Positions 1 to 12,232 are shown, numbered from the stretch's first letter. The stretch is 64,000 nt of DNA from Diphasiastrum complanatum (GCA_029204225.1 CM055097.1:10486230-10550229), one strand, 5' to 3'. Notes: generated by a model not told the origin, from the letters alone. A program made the numbers and translations.

Positions 1-352
1 AAAACCAGAGGTTCGCTCCTTCGCCTACATGCAGTTTGATGAGACTGCATAACGTCCTCACCTCTGAAATGTTTGGTCCGTTTGTCTGCCCACAGTCAAC
101 TTAATACTGCTACTTAACGACGGAGAATAGAATGCGTTGAGGCACGTAGTGCCTTCTTGGACAAAGCTTTATTTTTTTTCTTTTTTGTTGCTGTATTGCT
201 ACGGATGGATTTTTCCACCAAAAAGCCGGACGTGAAAACATGATTTTTGCAGAAGTTCTAGAGCTGCTGAACCACGCAGCAGAGAGCATGATCGAAGGTG
301 CCTTAAAACATCAATCACAAATAGCTAGACATCATAAAGGGACCATAAACTT
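1..352. other. No gene recognised
   Basis: AT-rich sequence with a poly-T/C run near 171-185. No open frame here resembles a protein family I know, and no RNA gene or LTR boundary is visible. Confidence 0.5.
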
Positions 353-555
353 AATATTTACAAAGGGTCCGTTTGTGGGCAGAATGTATCATAATGTTAA
401 TACTAGAAATTTTTGTGGGCAAAAATTGAGCAAAAATTTCTTGAGTTTATGATATGTAAAAATTTGAATAACTACCAGTTGAAGATGCTCCACCATAATT
501 TGCTCAACCAATATATGCTCAAAGCTGGGTCGGAACAGACCCTTTGTAAATATTT
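353..555. mobile_element. Small palindromic element (MITE-like)
   Basis: The two ends are inverted copies: the left end (353-372) reads AATATTTACAAAGGGTCCGT and the right end is its near reverse complement, finishing around 554. The inner ~150 bp is AT-rich, partly self-complementary and has no coding sequence. About 200 bp with terminal inverted repeats and no ORF is typical of a non-autonomous DNA transposon. The inverted symmetry extends into the expected flanks, so no target duplication could be separated from the repeat. The superfamily is not assigned. Confidence 0.35.
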
Positions 556-639
556 ACGTTTTTTTAAATTTTTTTTTTTTGGCCACGTTCTGAAATAGAA
601 CGCGTTTTGGTTCCAGAACATATTTCGTTCCGGAACGGG

Positions 640-835
640 CAACTAAGGTCTATATCAAGCAAGTTGTTCATTACTTTGTTGTCTTGGTGTTATATGTTGA
701 CAATATTCTATTGATAGGTAACAACAAGAAAATGATGCTAAATCCCAATTGGCATCTCTTTTTAAAGTGAAGGATCTTGGTGACGCACATTTCTATTTGG
801 CATTAAAATGAGAAAAGATTGACATAGTAGGGAAC
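640..835 (+). pseudogene. Copia reverse-transcriptase relic
   Basis: One frame reads L-Y-V-D-N-I-L-L-I-G near 690-718, the copia RT catalytic box with YVDD changed to YVDN. After a frameshift a second frame reads LFKVKDLGDAHFYL near 755-810, the conserved stretch that follows YVDD in copia RTs. The match ends at a stop after about 65 codons in total. This is a dead fragment; no LTR or other domain of its element was found next to it. Confidence 0.6.
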
Positions 836-3218
836 TTTGTCTAAACCATACATTGAGATGATATTACAAAGTTTTAGACTGTTGGACAACTTCTTGTTTA
901 TGTAATATGAATTTGGAAGCATTTGTTCCAATATGGAAGAAAAGAACGGGAGTTTTAACATAAGCAAAAGTATGGCTTAAAAAGTAGGTATTTTTTCTTG
1001 GCCTGCTGTAATCCACATCCTTGATGAGCTCATAAAAGTTAGAATACATTTGACATAATGCAAGATGAATTTTGCCAATGATATTTGGAACATGTGTAAG
1101 AAATTCCTCATTGCCTTGGCATGGCATTTAAATCCACTTTAGCTAGGTTGATATAAATCCCATATTTGGAGATTACTTGGCTCCCAAATAATCCTTTTTC
1201 AACAATAGATTTTGTTGATATTAACCCTCTCACTTTAATTTGACTATAACTTTCTTGTTATCGATTCAAATGAAGAAAACTTAGTACGTCTAAAAAGCTA
1301 ACAACAAGTTCCATTACTCTATATGATCAAACTAATGATTATATGTGCTTTGATAGGTCAAATTTGTAGTAGAATATGTCAAAATTTTAATAAATTTTTT
1401 TTTATAGCAAAAATGGATCTAGAAACCAAGATTTGTCATAACTTTGTTTGTACTAACCTATCATACGGATAAAAGTAAAATCAAGAGAACTCTACTAAAC
1501 AAATTTGAAGAAATTACACATAAGAGTTGGACATTTCAATGAATTGAAAGAAAATTGTAACTACCAACATTGACAACTTTTGGAAAAATTGCAATAACTT
1601 TTGCATATCTTATCCAAATGATTTGAAGAGTAATGCAAATCATAGGCTCTAGAGGGGATTGAAGGGAGATGTTAAAAGATGTCACCTTGCATGTGTAGGT
1701 TTTTTGAAATATCAAGATTTGGTTGTATACGTTGACTCTATTGAGAAAGTCATAGAATTTATACCCAATCACTTCATTTGTTTAGTGCCAATAGAGGATT
1801 TAAAGTCCTCATTAAAACTAATAACAAAGAACCTATACTTTGTCGAGTGTCGTTCTTGCCAAGGAGGCATATGGAAAGTGGTCTTTGTTGATTAAAGATG
1901 TGATCTTGTGATAATTACCACAAATGTGAAGACATTTATTCTTCTTTGGAATGATCACAATGAGAGAACCAAATGTTGTTCGCATAAATATATCCAATTT
2001 TTATTTGCTTTTCAATTTTCTAGTGGATTTTTTTTTTTTGTATTTTCATTCATGTAATCTTGTTGTCGTTGGAGGTTTTTAAAGTCAATTATATGCTTAT
2101 AATTGGCAAGAGGTTCCTTTTTGAGATCTTCATAAGTCTATGCAAATATGTTGATATTCTTAAAAACCAGGACCTATGAAAAAATGATATATTAATGGTT
2201 CTTGCAATTTCATGATTTAGGTCACAATTGCTTTGCAAGCAAGCTCAAAGGTTATTAATTAGCAAGCTTCATCTTAAGGTTGCAAACTACCTCAATACAT
2301 TGGAAAATTAAAAGGCCAAATAGTTGAGCTGATGAATTCGCCTTTGAATCCTCGATACACATGTATATGATAAATAGAGAAAACACTAGAAAGGCTAGCT
2401 TTCTCATGTAGATTCTAATTGGAAAATATGGATTTTGCTCTCCACTTCTAACTACAATAGGTCACATGGATGTCTTAAGGGTCATATTGAAACTCTACAC
2501 TTAGAAGGGGTTGATTTTGATGGTTCATTGTGAGAATATCAATGGCCCAATCATGCACAACTCGTGTTTTCTCAAAGCCAAAGTTCATTGAATGGATAAG
2601 CTCAAGGCTCATCGATCAATTTCATAGTAGCAAACTTCATATAGAGAGGAATGGTTTAGATTATGGTGAGTACCATTTTTACTTCTCCATTTGGGTTGTC
2701 CCATGTATGGTTTTCCATATGGATCACCATAGTCCGTTACTAGTTTATGAACAATATTAGACAAAAATATCAATTTTTACTCTACATCAATTTGAGCACC
2801 AATAAAATTCTCAATCTGTACCTACAAGGTAGCATAAATGTCATCATCTACAAAGAAAAAAAAAATGGTATTATCATATTTATCTCATGAATTGCCGTAG
2901 TGGATCTAAAGCAAGGTAATTGATTACTATTTTAGACTTCCATGGTGAAATCTATGACTTTTGTTTAGGCGATGTGAAGACAATGTCTTGTCCTTTTAGG
3001 TATTGAATTCCTTATGTTGATGGGAAAATTATTTCAGAACTTTTTGCAGCTTGAGATCATAAATGAGTGTTTTTTACCATTATTATCAGCAATGATGCAC
3101 ACTATAGTTTCAACTTGTGGATATCCCATTAAGTCTGTAAAATATTTTTATCATTTTATTAATCTGTTTAGATGTCACAGATTTGCAAAAATCTTTGTTA
3201 ATAATGTTTGATTCAAGC
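836..3218. other. No gene recognised (2.4 kb)
   Basis: AT-rich DNA with only short open frames lacking recognisable domains. It is probably decayed repeat sequence, but nothing specific can be shown. Confidence 0.5.
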
Positions 3219-3338
3219 AGTACTTGTGTATGAACACTTATACATGTAAGGACATGTAGTAACTTTTGAAAGTCGAGTGGTGCTTGTGTAAGTGCAACAC
3301 TTATACATGAAGGACATGTAGTAACTTTTGAAAGTCGA
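3219..3338. repeat. Two-copy tandem repeat, ~60-bp unit
   Basis: Two adjacent copies share ACTTATACATG, AAGGACATGTAGTAACTTTT and GAAAGTCGA. The second copy has a few substitutions and small indels. No coding role is seen. Confidence 0.7.
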
Positions 3339-3689
3339 AGATTTAAACCCGTAAGTATGTATGTTGGAATTACTAAGGCTAGAAAAAACTATGTTGCTCT
3401 CCCAACTCGTGCAGTGTGGGGAAGCATTGTTCCCTCACATACGTTATGATTCCATATAAGAAATGTGGCCTAATTTCCCCCCAAAACGAAAGATACTTGA
3501 AAGATAAATAGGAACTAACTATGAAAAACATTTATTATCAACTTGAAGTATGAAATTTTTGAGGAGCTCATGCGAATTGCTCATTTGTTAAATATTTGAA
3601 TGCACTATTTAAAAGAAAATATTGTTTTAGTGAAAGTTTATGGTATTTCTTGAAGGTTTCATTATTCATAGAATGGCATATGAAATGGA

Positions 3690-4130
3690 ATATAGTCTTT
3701 TCATCTCTAAAAGCCAAAGATGGTCTAGTTGTAGACGCTTTATCTTAAGAGACCCAATGTTGACCACATCTCTTGACTTAAGTAGCCTAGTGATTTATTA
3801 AGCACATTTGTGCATTACATAGTTAAGCATGTTAGTTGTATTAGATAAAGAACATGATTTACTAGTAAAATTTTGAAAGCCTTGTTTAAGAACCTTTGTA
3901 CCACCCTCACTAAAAAGTATCTACCTATAATAACGTTTGCCCACGACGCCATTTTTCATGGCCTTGCTAGTAAGGCCATATTTGAAATAGTGAATGGTAA
4001 AACCTTGCCTACTCCATTGATCTAGACAAGAAAACAAGGTCGACCGATATTGTAAAATCTACAAGGCCACCTACGACAAAGTTTGCAACTCAATTAGTAT
4101 AGTGGATGAGAAACATCAAAAAGAAAGATA
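3690..4130 (+). pseudogene. Ty3/gypsy RNase H-integrase relic
   Basis: Near 3710-3745 the + strand reads KAKDGLVVDALS. This matches the end of gypsy RNase H, where the motif is roughly K-x-N-V-V-A-D-A-L-S-R. Near 3975-4017 it reads FEIVNGKTLPTPL, resembling the integrase C-terminal region (usually SPFE-V-YG-x-x-P). Stops and frameshifts lie between. A second gypsy scrap lies at 7585-7990. The identification rests on two short motifs. Confidence 0.35.
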
Positions 4131-5516
4131 AAAAGAGTAATGATGTTATGTGCAGAGGAAAATAAGATTAGCTCAGGTTTAATATAACAATTCAAAGCAA
4201 GCAAATGAAAAAATAAAGTTCACTTTTGACTCTCTTTGTGTTGTTATAGCCCTTTCAAAGTTAGAAAGGTTGTTGACAAATTCTTTTCTAGTTGCTTGAA
4301 AGATTATCTTATAGACTAGTTCAACAAACCAACCATGGATTATAAAGAAAAGATCATGATTTTTTCTTTCTTCCAAACAACAAAGTAGAATATGCAATTT
4401 AACCACCCAACCATAGGTGCATGTAGGTTGTACTCTCACTAATTAACACGTGCGAGACCAATAAAGGCATTGACATTCTACATGCATCACACCTAAGTAA
4501 GATCAAATCAGAATAAGAGGGAGACAAATCCATCCAATGATAATCAAGCTACTAAACAAGTAGGTGATGATCCAACATTCACAGAATAGAGACTAACATG
4601 AAGGTCATCAAAGATACTACAAGGCTCATGCCATAATCTTGATCATGAGACATCCTTGAAAGGGAAAGAGATTGAAACCATAGCAAAGAAATCCATGGGC
4701 CATCACAACACGTTTGAATAAGGTAACCCATGCAAAAATCATTGCACCTAGAGCTCACTCTCCACCTCAAATACATTTGTGTGAGGGAGATCTTTTCTCT
4801 AAGCCTCAACTTGCATGTGTACTGTAATGGAGTGAATTATCATTCTTATTTCATCTAATTGACAAGATCTTGCATCATTCTTGAAAGAGAAATGGACCAC
4901 TGTTAGTTCCGGCAACAATTTGATTGCTCAATACACTAGGCAATTAGGACGCACAATAGAGAACTTTTTTAAATTGTCAAACAATGTAGAAAAAACCTAC
5001 ACACATGCATGCTAACTGTGGACTGGGAGAAGAAGGGAATCCTCTTCCTAAACCCTTACACACATCACAAAGCAAACAACTAGAGCAAGAGTTATCCAAT
5101 TGCAATAGAAGGGCGAGTAATTTGGATGAAGATGGAGATGGGGATGGAGCACGAGACAAATTGGTGGAGGTGAATTTCATTTAATTTTTTTTTGAGTAAA
5201 TTCAAAACCAAAATTTTCACATGTTCTTTGATGTACTAGGGTTATCAATAAATTATCAATGCCAATGAGACTTTGATGATATATTAGCGCATTCTTGAAA
5301 TCAATGATTTTTTCCTTTGCAAATATGAAAATTTGACATTTATTCATGACTTCTTTTTTATTAGTTCGGCAGATTATGTAAGTCTTCAATGGGAGCTTAT
5401 CTACAAGCAACACGTACTAAATGAACAATTTACTTTGTGCTTATTGCAAGCTAAACAGAATAGTAGCAATATTGTTTTGTACAATAGCACTCAACAAGAT
5501 ATTACGCGTTCAGCAG
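4131..5516. other. No gene recognised (1.4 kb)
   Basis: I looked here for the basic-helix exon that should precede the bHLH fragment at 5517 (an E-R-x-R-R basic motif) and did not find it. No transposon motif was recognised. Confidence 0.45.
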
Positions 5517-5897
5517 ATGGACAAGGCAACAATTCTTGGAGATGCCATCCAATACGTGAAGCAACTCCACGAAAAGCTTAACGTTCTTGAAGACAATGCT
5601 TCCAAAAGGCTTGTCCAATCTATTAATCATTCAGAGATGTCAAAGGGCAGTAATGTGCGTCACCAGCGATATGCAACAAATAAAAAAAACTGTAACCACA
5701 TTTTTGAAGATTGCTTGCAGTTCCCTAAAGTAGTCGCTCACAGGTTTAACGAAACCGTGCTCATCAACGTCCACTGTAAGAAAAAGAGAGGCCTTGTTGG
5801 AAAGATACTTGCAGAGCTGGAGGAGAGTCATTTGTTGGTGAGCAATGTGCAGATTCCTTCTTTTTCCCAGTCAGAACTCCACGTAATTCTCGTAGCT
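5517..5897 (+). pseudogene. bHLH transcription factor fragment: helix 2 plus ACT-like domain
   Basis: The frame opens after a plausible 3' splice site (TTCAGCAG before ATG at 5517). It reads MDKATILGDAIQYVKQLHEK, the second helix of a plant bHLH of the bHLH18/19/25 type. After a linker of about 45 residues comes an ACT-like stretch (FNETVLINVHCKKKRGLVGK, then ILAELEESHLLVSNVQ) ending at HVILVAK, followed by GT, where the family has an intron. About 127 codons are open without a stop. The DNA-binding basic helix and helix 1 are not found in the preceding 5.5 kb, and no final exon was found within ~1 kb downstream. The family dimerises and binds E-boxes, but this piece alone could not bind DNA. 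It is either one exon of a gene with very long introns or a stranded fragment; I favour the fragment. Confidence 0.7.
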
Positions 5898-6770
5898 AAA
5901 GTTAAAAAGCTTGAAGGTGCTAGTTTCAACAGATGTTTCTTATGCAAATGCATTTGTGCGTCGTGTCCCTATTCAGAATATCAATGATCTCTGGATAATG
6001 GTTTGCTGATTAGACGCGTTGTATAGTTACTACAAGAGCTTCCTTGCCTGGTTACTAGCACACTTGAAATACTGGTTATTGGTCTTGTTATAGGTGCAAG
6101 AAAGCTGCGATCTAACAATTGAAAGGATTTTGCAATCTTTATGATCTCTTTTGATTTCACTTGACTGATGAACCGTCTGATAAGTTTCACCTTTCCACCA
6201 AACAGTATTATCAACTTCCTTTAAGGGAAATTTTATAGTCCTGAAACTCAAGCCAGCTCGCTCACTCGGATAATACTGGGAAGTCAGATCTATTCAAGAA
6301 ATGCATCAACCACGGGTAAAGTTTGGCGACATGATTTGTGACAGTTAGTTTTATGGCCAACTAGAGCATTGCTTGCATTGTACCTGAAATTGAAGCCATT
6401 TCTAGATGCAACTGTTCAATGACACAATTTCAGCTGCACTGCTCATTTTTTTATGGTGTACCAACGTCGCAGCATTGGCAAATGACGTTTCTGTTAGAGA
6501 ATGTTCTATTTTAATTAATGTATATGTCTTACGTACATAAGTCACATAGCTAAATTTAAAGTACCCAAGAGGAGTAGTCACTGGCGATGTTTCAACATCG
6601 CCTGCTGTGTGTCCACAATGTATACTGGGCTCTTCTCATCCAGAACATATCTAGCAAAGAAAAGTGAGTTTATTATTTTAAATAGAGGCCAATGACAATT
6701 ATAAGTGTAAACGTGAGTTTTTCTATAATTTTCAATCGGCTATTGTGTACTGATTGGTTCTTGATTTGCA
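5898..6770. other. No coding exon recognised
   Basis: Non-coding in appearance, with many stops in all frames. It could be intron or 3' flank of the bHLH fragment, or intron before the putative exon at 6771. Neither is shown by sequence. Confidence 0.4.
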
Positions 6771-7048
6771 GGATCATCCACGTACCCCTGGCAGTGGAAA
6801 TTCTGATGTTTCTAATAGAGAGCATTGGCGAAGTGATGGAGCCCGAGATTCAGAAAAGAAAAACGAGTGGTGGCGAACTGAGTCTGAAAGTGGTCGTCGT
6901 GACCACTGGCGTGAACAGTTTGTGGGCGGGAAGCCCTATGCCGGCTATGGTGACTACCCTGCTGACATGTGCATCAAACATATGGAAAGAGCTTTTAATT
7001 TTGCAGACACATCGACAATTCTCCAATCTTCTGAAGTTTTTTGCATAG
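6771..7048 (+). pseudogene. Unidentified exon-like fragment, charged and Trp-rich
   Basis: A polypyrimidine-poor but plausible acceptor (TTGATTTGCAG) precedes a frame of about 90 codons. It begins DHPRTPGSGNSD, has REHWRSDGARDSEK and DHWREQFVGGKP, and then PYAGYGDYPADM. The composition, with alternating acidic and basic residues and repeated H-W-R, resembles low-complexity linkers of nuclear RNA-associated proteins, but I do not recognise a family. A second possible splice junction lies near 6985-7010. No neighbouring exon was identified, so this may be a captured gene fragment. Confidence 0.3.
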
Positions 7049-7070
7049 AAAGTTTAACAAAACACCACAC

Positions 7071-7230
7071 ATAATCCTCTGTATCTGAGTGTTCACGGAT
7101 ATTGATGAAGTTAATCCTCTGTATCTGAGACTTTACGGATATTGATGTGTACCCGATTCTTCACAGATATGGACCCTGTCACGGATACTGATCTTGGAAA
7201 TCAGAGATATTGATCTTGGAAATGGATTGG
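7071..7230. repeat. Short imperfect direct repeats
   Basis: AATCCTCTGTATCTGAG followed by TTCACGGATATTGATG or TTTACGGATATTGATG occurs twice about 41 bp apart. Variants of GATATTGATCTTGGAAAT follow. This looks like decayed tandem duplication; no coding role is visible. Confidence 0.5.
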
Positions 7231-7584
7231 AAGTGAGCAGAAATTGGGCGCGGTCAAGCATATGAAATTAAAGCGAAGAAGTTCAGAGACACGTCTGCGT
7301 GCAAAGGCATCAATAACCCGGCCATCCACGCAGAAAGCCACGCAAGAACCCTGCCGTCCATGCATAAACCCACGCGTAAAGGAAAGAAGAACCCAACGCG
7401 GATTCAGAAAACTAAAATATTTCAGACATTCGATTATTTCCCTAAAACGAGCTCCATCATTGACGTAAATATGTTCTAAATACGTGGCAAACTTAGAAAT
7501 TAACTCACTTCAAAAAAAAAGTAAATTTAAAATAAAAATAAAAATCAATTTCCAACACAAGCAAGTCAATGTTTGATATGATTA
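7231..7584. other. No feature recognised
   Basis: A short open frame (7244-7468) is rich in Arg and Lys but has no recognised motif. The rest is AT-rich. Confidence 0.4.
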
Positions 7585-7990
7585 CAAAGGACCCTGCTTG
7601 GAAGGCATGGCCAAAAATATCTACAATTTGTATGTGAAACAATGGTAACCGGGTGAGATCGCTAGTTCCAATACAAGCCTACCTTCCATTTGAAATGGGC
7701 ATCGATTTTGTAGGGCCCATACACCCAACCTCCTCCAACAGAAAGCGTTATATAATTGTGGCCATAGACTACTTACTGAGTGGGTCGAGGCACGGGCTGT
7801 AACAAAGGAGAAAACTAAGGTTCTTGTTGGAACATGTGATAGGACGATTTGGTACGCCTAGAGAGCTCATCTCTGATAGGGGTACCCATTTCTTGAACAA
7901 GACAATCAAAGCCTTGACCGACGATCAAGCACTAGAAGAGCTACCATTCGCAAGCCAATGGCCAGGTGCACAATTCAATAACAAATAAGA
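7585..7990 (+). pseudogene. Ty3/gypsy integrase fragment
   Basis: The + strand reads PFEMGIDFVGPI, then RYIIVAIDYL, and after a frameshift RFGTPRELISDRGTHFLN. These are the first and second catalytic-Asp regions of a gypsy-type integrase. The region that should hold the catalytic Glu reads NGQVHNS; the family usually has NGQVE, so the Glu is lost. Without that residue and with a broken frame the integrase is inactive. No LTR was located. Confidence 0.75.
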
Positions 7991-8750
7991 AAATCAAATC
8001 TATTATTTTTTTTTGACATGATTTAGCACACAACTTAGGAAAGCCCAATCAATCTTACAACCTAAAACAAGCTCGAATTCCCAAAATCTAATATTTACAT
8101 TTTTTTCTAGGATAATCTTTCAAGTTATTTTTTGTATGAATTTTCATGTACATAGAGTGCTCAAACATGATTGTTCTCATCAATCACTCACATCACATCA
8201 AACACCATTTGGAGGAAATTAGTCAACCTATTTGAAATTAAGTATTCAACAATCTTAGAAAGTTAGAACTTATAACACTATCAACCTCAATTACATATTG
8301 TTGATTTCAATGATGTAAAGGAGAATTATCTTGTTGTTGTCACTTTTATCTCGATTGTTGTAGATGTGGTCGCTTTTAAAATAATAATAATTGAAGATTA
8401 TTGTCTAATCAACTTGAATTGATTTGTTATCTATTTGTTACAACATTTAAACCTTTTCATAATTTAGAATTAGGCATAGTTTTTAACTTATTTATGTGAA
8501 GGCAATCCATAGATATGGTATCACATGAGCTTATTTATAAGAACTATAGATGATTGGAAAGTAGAATCTAATTAAGATTATTGAAACATAATCTATCATA
8601 GTCTATGGTAATAGATCCTTACAAGAATTGCAAGTGGTGCAACCAACAGAGTGGTAGGATAGTGGAGGGGATTAACAAGTGGTAGAAGAAGTTGAAACAG
8701 TAAACATGAAAATTTTGGGCCTAGGTGATAAAATGAGTGCAAACTAATAA
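7991..8750. other. No gene recognised
   Basis: AT-rich sequence with no clear motif on either strand. It may partly belong to the minus-strand LTR proposed immediately to the right, but its outer end could not be found. Confidence 0.4.
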
Positions 8751-9351
8751 ATCATATATTGATGGAAAAAGCATCAAATTGAATGTATACTCTAGTACTT
8801 GAAATCAAGTGTAGATCACAATTCTAACTTATCTTGGCAATTGCTCCACATTGGCACATAAATTTTGATCAAAACTCCAGTAAACAACTAATTAAGCTTC
8901 AAGAAAAGCTATTACACATCAAATATTGGCAATACTATGAAGCTACAACTCATCACAAGCAAACAATGTGTTGGAAATTTCAAATTCTTGATTTCTACAT
9001 CAAATGTTATCAAGATTTCCATAAATAAAGTTTATACATAGCCATCTTGGATCTTGGGTTTATTTTAGCCCCCAAACATTTCAAACCTAAACCTAACATC
9101 AATCATCCCTAACTTTGACCTTCAGTTGGGAGAGATCCCTTTACTAGGCAAAAATTGCTATCTTTGGCCCTATATTATCTCCAATGGAAAAGATATTTGT
9201 ACTCATATGAAATGATGCCTCAAGACCTCAAATGAGGAATATACATTAAATACACATTGTCTAAGCATCTATCCACATGTCAAAGCCACCTTATAATTGT
9301 AAAAGACAAAATTACATCAAACTAGTCAAGCTGGAATTGTGAAATTTCAAC
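8751..9351 (-). mobile_element. Probable 3' LTR of a minus-strand copia element (outer end uncertain)
   Basis: On the minus strand a purine-rich tract (GTGAGGAGTG) runs into TGTTGAAATTTCAC at 9351, the usual polypurine tract/LTR junction of copia elements. The same GAGGAGTGTT junction is seen in element B at 62711-62720. The far end of the LTR was not identified, so 8751 is only a nominal limit. Confidence 0.35.
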
Positions 9352-9353
9352 AC

Positions 9354-10330
9354 TCCTCACACTTTAGCTTGATGAGACTATCTTGGATCCATAATGAATA
9401 CATGAATAAAAACCACATAATTTTCAGGTTTCTGATGTGTGGAGTGAGTATGATACTCATTATGAAAAAAATATGATTTGAGCTCCAAGATATGAAAAAA
9501 CTTTCTTGTTGCTCCTTTGTCTTTACTCAAGACGTAATAATGATGTAAATTTAGATCTCTACTGCCTTGACACGTTCTTTCTCGAGTTCCTCCTTAATGT
9601 CTTGTTTCTTCATCATGCCAACTCCCTCTTGGTGATGATGGTGAAAAAAAACATCCAAACTATGATCTTCTTCAAGACTCTCAAGAACTTTGTTTTCAAG
9701 TCTCAACACCTGAATGTGCTCCCTCTCAATATGATAATCTTTCAAGCCAATAAAAGGATCACCAAGATCATTCATGCAGGCCAAATGCTTGTGAATGGAA
9801 ATACGTGTCCTTCAAGGACGATTCACTTATTCTTATACAAGGTTCACAACATGCCTCTTTGAACATGAAAATGTTGAGAAGAATTAGTGATGGAGCTAGA
9901 AAGAGGTAACGTATGTAATTTTGCCATAGCACATGCTTCACAAACCTTCTCCTATTTCTCCATGGAGCTTGGAAGGCCGAGAGCAAGCTCCTCCTTGCGC
10001 ATTGTTTCCATTGACTTGTGATTCATGTGTCCAAGCCTCTTGTGCCACAACTCGGACGTGGACATTTCTTTCAAGTTGGCCACCATCATCATTTGGTTAG
10101 ATTCAACAAATGCATCTAACTTGAATAACCTTCCAAATCTTATCCCTCTTTCTATTACTCTCTCATTCTTCTTGATATAACAAAAGTTGGAAGCAAACTC
10201 TACAATGTATCCATTATCCAATAGTTGTCCAACACTAAGCAATTTCTTTGTAATGCTAGGAATGAAAAGTACACCATCAAGCTTTGTCTTCTTGGAAGAC
10301 CCAAGATACATGGGAATGGAACCAACTCCC
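9354..10330 (-). pseudogene. Copia pol fragment: protease tail and pre-integrase
   Basis: A 119-codon minus-strand frame (9952-10311) reads KLDGVLFIPSITKKLLSVGQ and later ELWHKRLGHMNHKSM. The first is the copia protease-to-pre-integrase segment and the second the His motif of the GAG-pre-integrase domain. Downstream CEACAMAK supplies the zinc-finger cysteines. The integrase core and RT are absent. Further left, a glutamate-rich frame (9551-9784) with no recognised domain separates it from the polypurine tract, so most of pol is deleted. Confidence 0.7.
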
Positions 10331-11278
10331 TCAATTTACATTCATTATCATTTGCTATAAATAGATTCTCGGAAATTTTGTAAAGGATTCCACGATTTGG
10401 CTCAAGAGGATGGACTGAATGCGGTCCTTTCGAAAAGTTGATACAATCAGGAAGTTGTTCAACAAGTGAGCAGCAGCTTGGATTGTGGGGTCATTGATAG
10501 CTTCTATCAAATAACCGTTGTTAGTTTTGACTTGGATCTCAGGAGAGAGAGGTGTCACAAAGGGGTTGATGAGGTTTTTGGCTCGGTGGTGGGAGATTGG
10601 AGGTCGCGATCACCAGAAACAATTCCGACGGTGACCATGTAGTTAGCGTTGACTCGTACCTTGTACGTGGTACCTTGGTACAGTATGTGGAAATGGGATT
10701 TCACCTCGTCCCACATGGTATATGCGTGGATAGCCAGGTCCATGTTAATTGTAGAGAAAAAAAAGTGCCAGGTAAATGCTAATTGCTTCAAGAAGGGGCC
10801 TGGCTGCCCGAATCCATGGTGCGAACAAAGAGTCAGATGGCAGAGGTCGAATTTGGGTGGCCGTAAATGTCTCCATTTAAGAACCTTCTTGGTGCCAATG
10901 TCTTCAGAGGAAGATGAGGATGCCATGATGTTAGATGGGATGCAATAGTGTCGGAGATGGAAAAGGAGGAAAAGACCTTCAAAAAAGGAGAAAAACACGT
11001 TAAAAACGGAGGCAAATGTTTTAAAAATTGGAAAAGGTGAAATTTGTGAGAACAAGTGTGGAAAAGGTGGCAATGAGCATGCAACAGGTGGCTGTGAGGG
11101 CTGATAAAGGTGTGTGAGAGTTTTTGTCGCAATCGGAGAACGTTGAAAATTTAGTGTAAATTTCAGCAGAGCTTCGCTGGATGACGTGCTGCCAAATGAC
11201 TTGTATTCTGTCCTTATATAGGCAAGAATTTGAGTGTGTATTAGGAGAAGTACACTTTCCCCAGCTCAGTTCCAACAA
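10331..11278 (-). other. Possible gag-like open frame and leader of the minus-strand copia element
   Basis: The minus strand is open for 172 codons at 10555-11073, with a second frame at 10355-10558. A MASSSSSEDIG start and the segment AYTMWDEVKSHFHILYQG faintly resemble copia gag, where a W-D-x-L-K/Y-x-G pattern is common. No zinc knuckle is present. A minus-strand TATA-like sequence (CCTATATAAGG) lies near 11211-11221. No primer-binding site was found beyond it. Position and orientation fit the 5' part of the element to its left, but the match is weak. Confidence 0.25.
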
Positions 11279-11754
11279 AATTTTTGCAGGGACCCTCTTC
11301 CCATAATTCTAAGGCTTCAGAAAAATCTGCGAAGGTTCAGAAGGTGTTTTGGATACCCTACGAAGGTTCACCAGCTCTACAAAGGTTGAACTCTCGCAAG
11401 AAGGGAACTCTCGCACAACATGTTCAGTATATCAGAATTTTATGATCTGACCATGTAGGTAGGTCAATTTCACTGCCTTGAGTCCAAAAATGTTGTTTGC
11501 GAAGGTTGGTTTGAAGGTTTTGATGAGCGAAGGTTCCTTAGATATAGCTTTCTTGAACCTTTGCAAACACTCAAATTTGACTGATTTTTCACAAGTAACT
11601 TTCGTAGAGATTTTTGTGGGTCCATTTGGGTCAGATCTAACTATGGAAGCTTCTGAAAAGGTTCTCTTGAAGATTTGGTTGTTGATCCATCAGTTTAAGT
11701 GATTTTCACCCCTATTTTTGGTACTTTTTCTCGAGATCTGTATTTTTTGAGGCT

Positions 11755-12230
11755 AGTGTTGCAAGTTTTATTAACAAGATAAAGCAAGGGTTGATGGTCC
11801 GTATAAAATGCAAAATGAGTGGCCATCAAATATTGCCTAAACTTTTTAACTGCATAATCATTGCCAGTGCCTCCCGCTCTGTGGTAGAATAGTTTATCTC
11901 TGAGTCACTAAGTTGTCGGCTGGCAAAGTCAGATTGGGAAATCCTTTTTGCACTCTCCTAGTTGGGTTAAGACAGCTCCAACCGCATACTTGGATGCATT
12001 AGTATGCACATAAAATTCTATGGACCGATTGGACGGTCTTAATATTGGCGTTGAGACCAATGCATCTTTAAGCTTCTGGAACGCCTAGAAGGCTTCTTCC
12101 GTCCAATGTGATTCTGTTGTCAGCTTGTAGATTGGCCTTGCTAACTCCGCAAAATCTAAAATGAAGATCCAATAGTAGTTACCGTGACCCATGAAAACAT
12201 AGACACTGCGAATCGTCCCTGGTGGTGGTA
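11755..12230 (-). pseudogene. Ty3/gypsy RT thumb-RNase H fragment
   Basis: Read on the minus strand in two or three frames. Segments include DFAELARPIYKLT, HWTEEAF, AFQKLKDALVSTPILRP, SKYAVGAVLTQ, SRQLSDSEINYSTTEREALA and FYTDHQPLLYLVNK. This is the standard order of the gypsy RT C-terminus and RNase H. Internal stops and frameshifts make it dead. It abuts the gag-like block at 12233, so protease and the RT fingers/palm are deleted. Confidence 0.8.
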
Positions 12231-12232
12231 GA

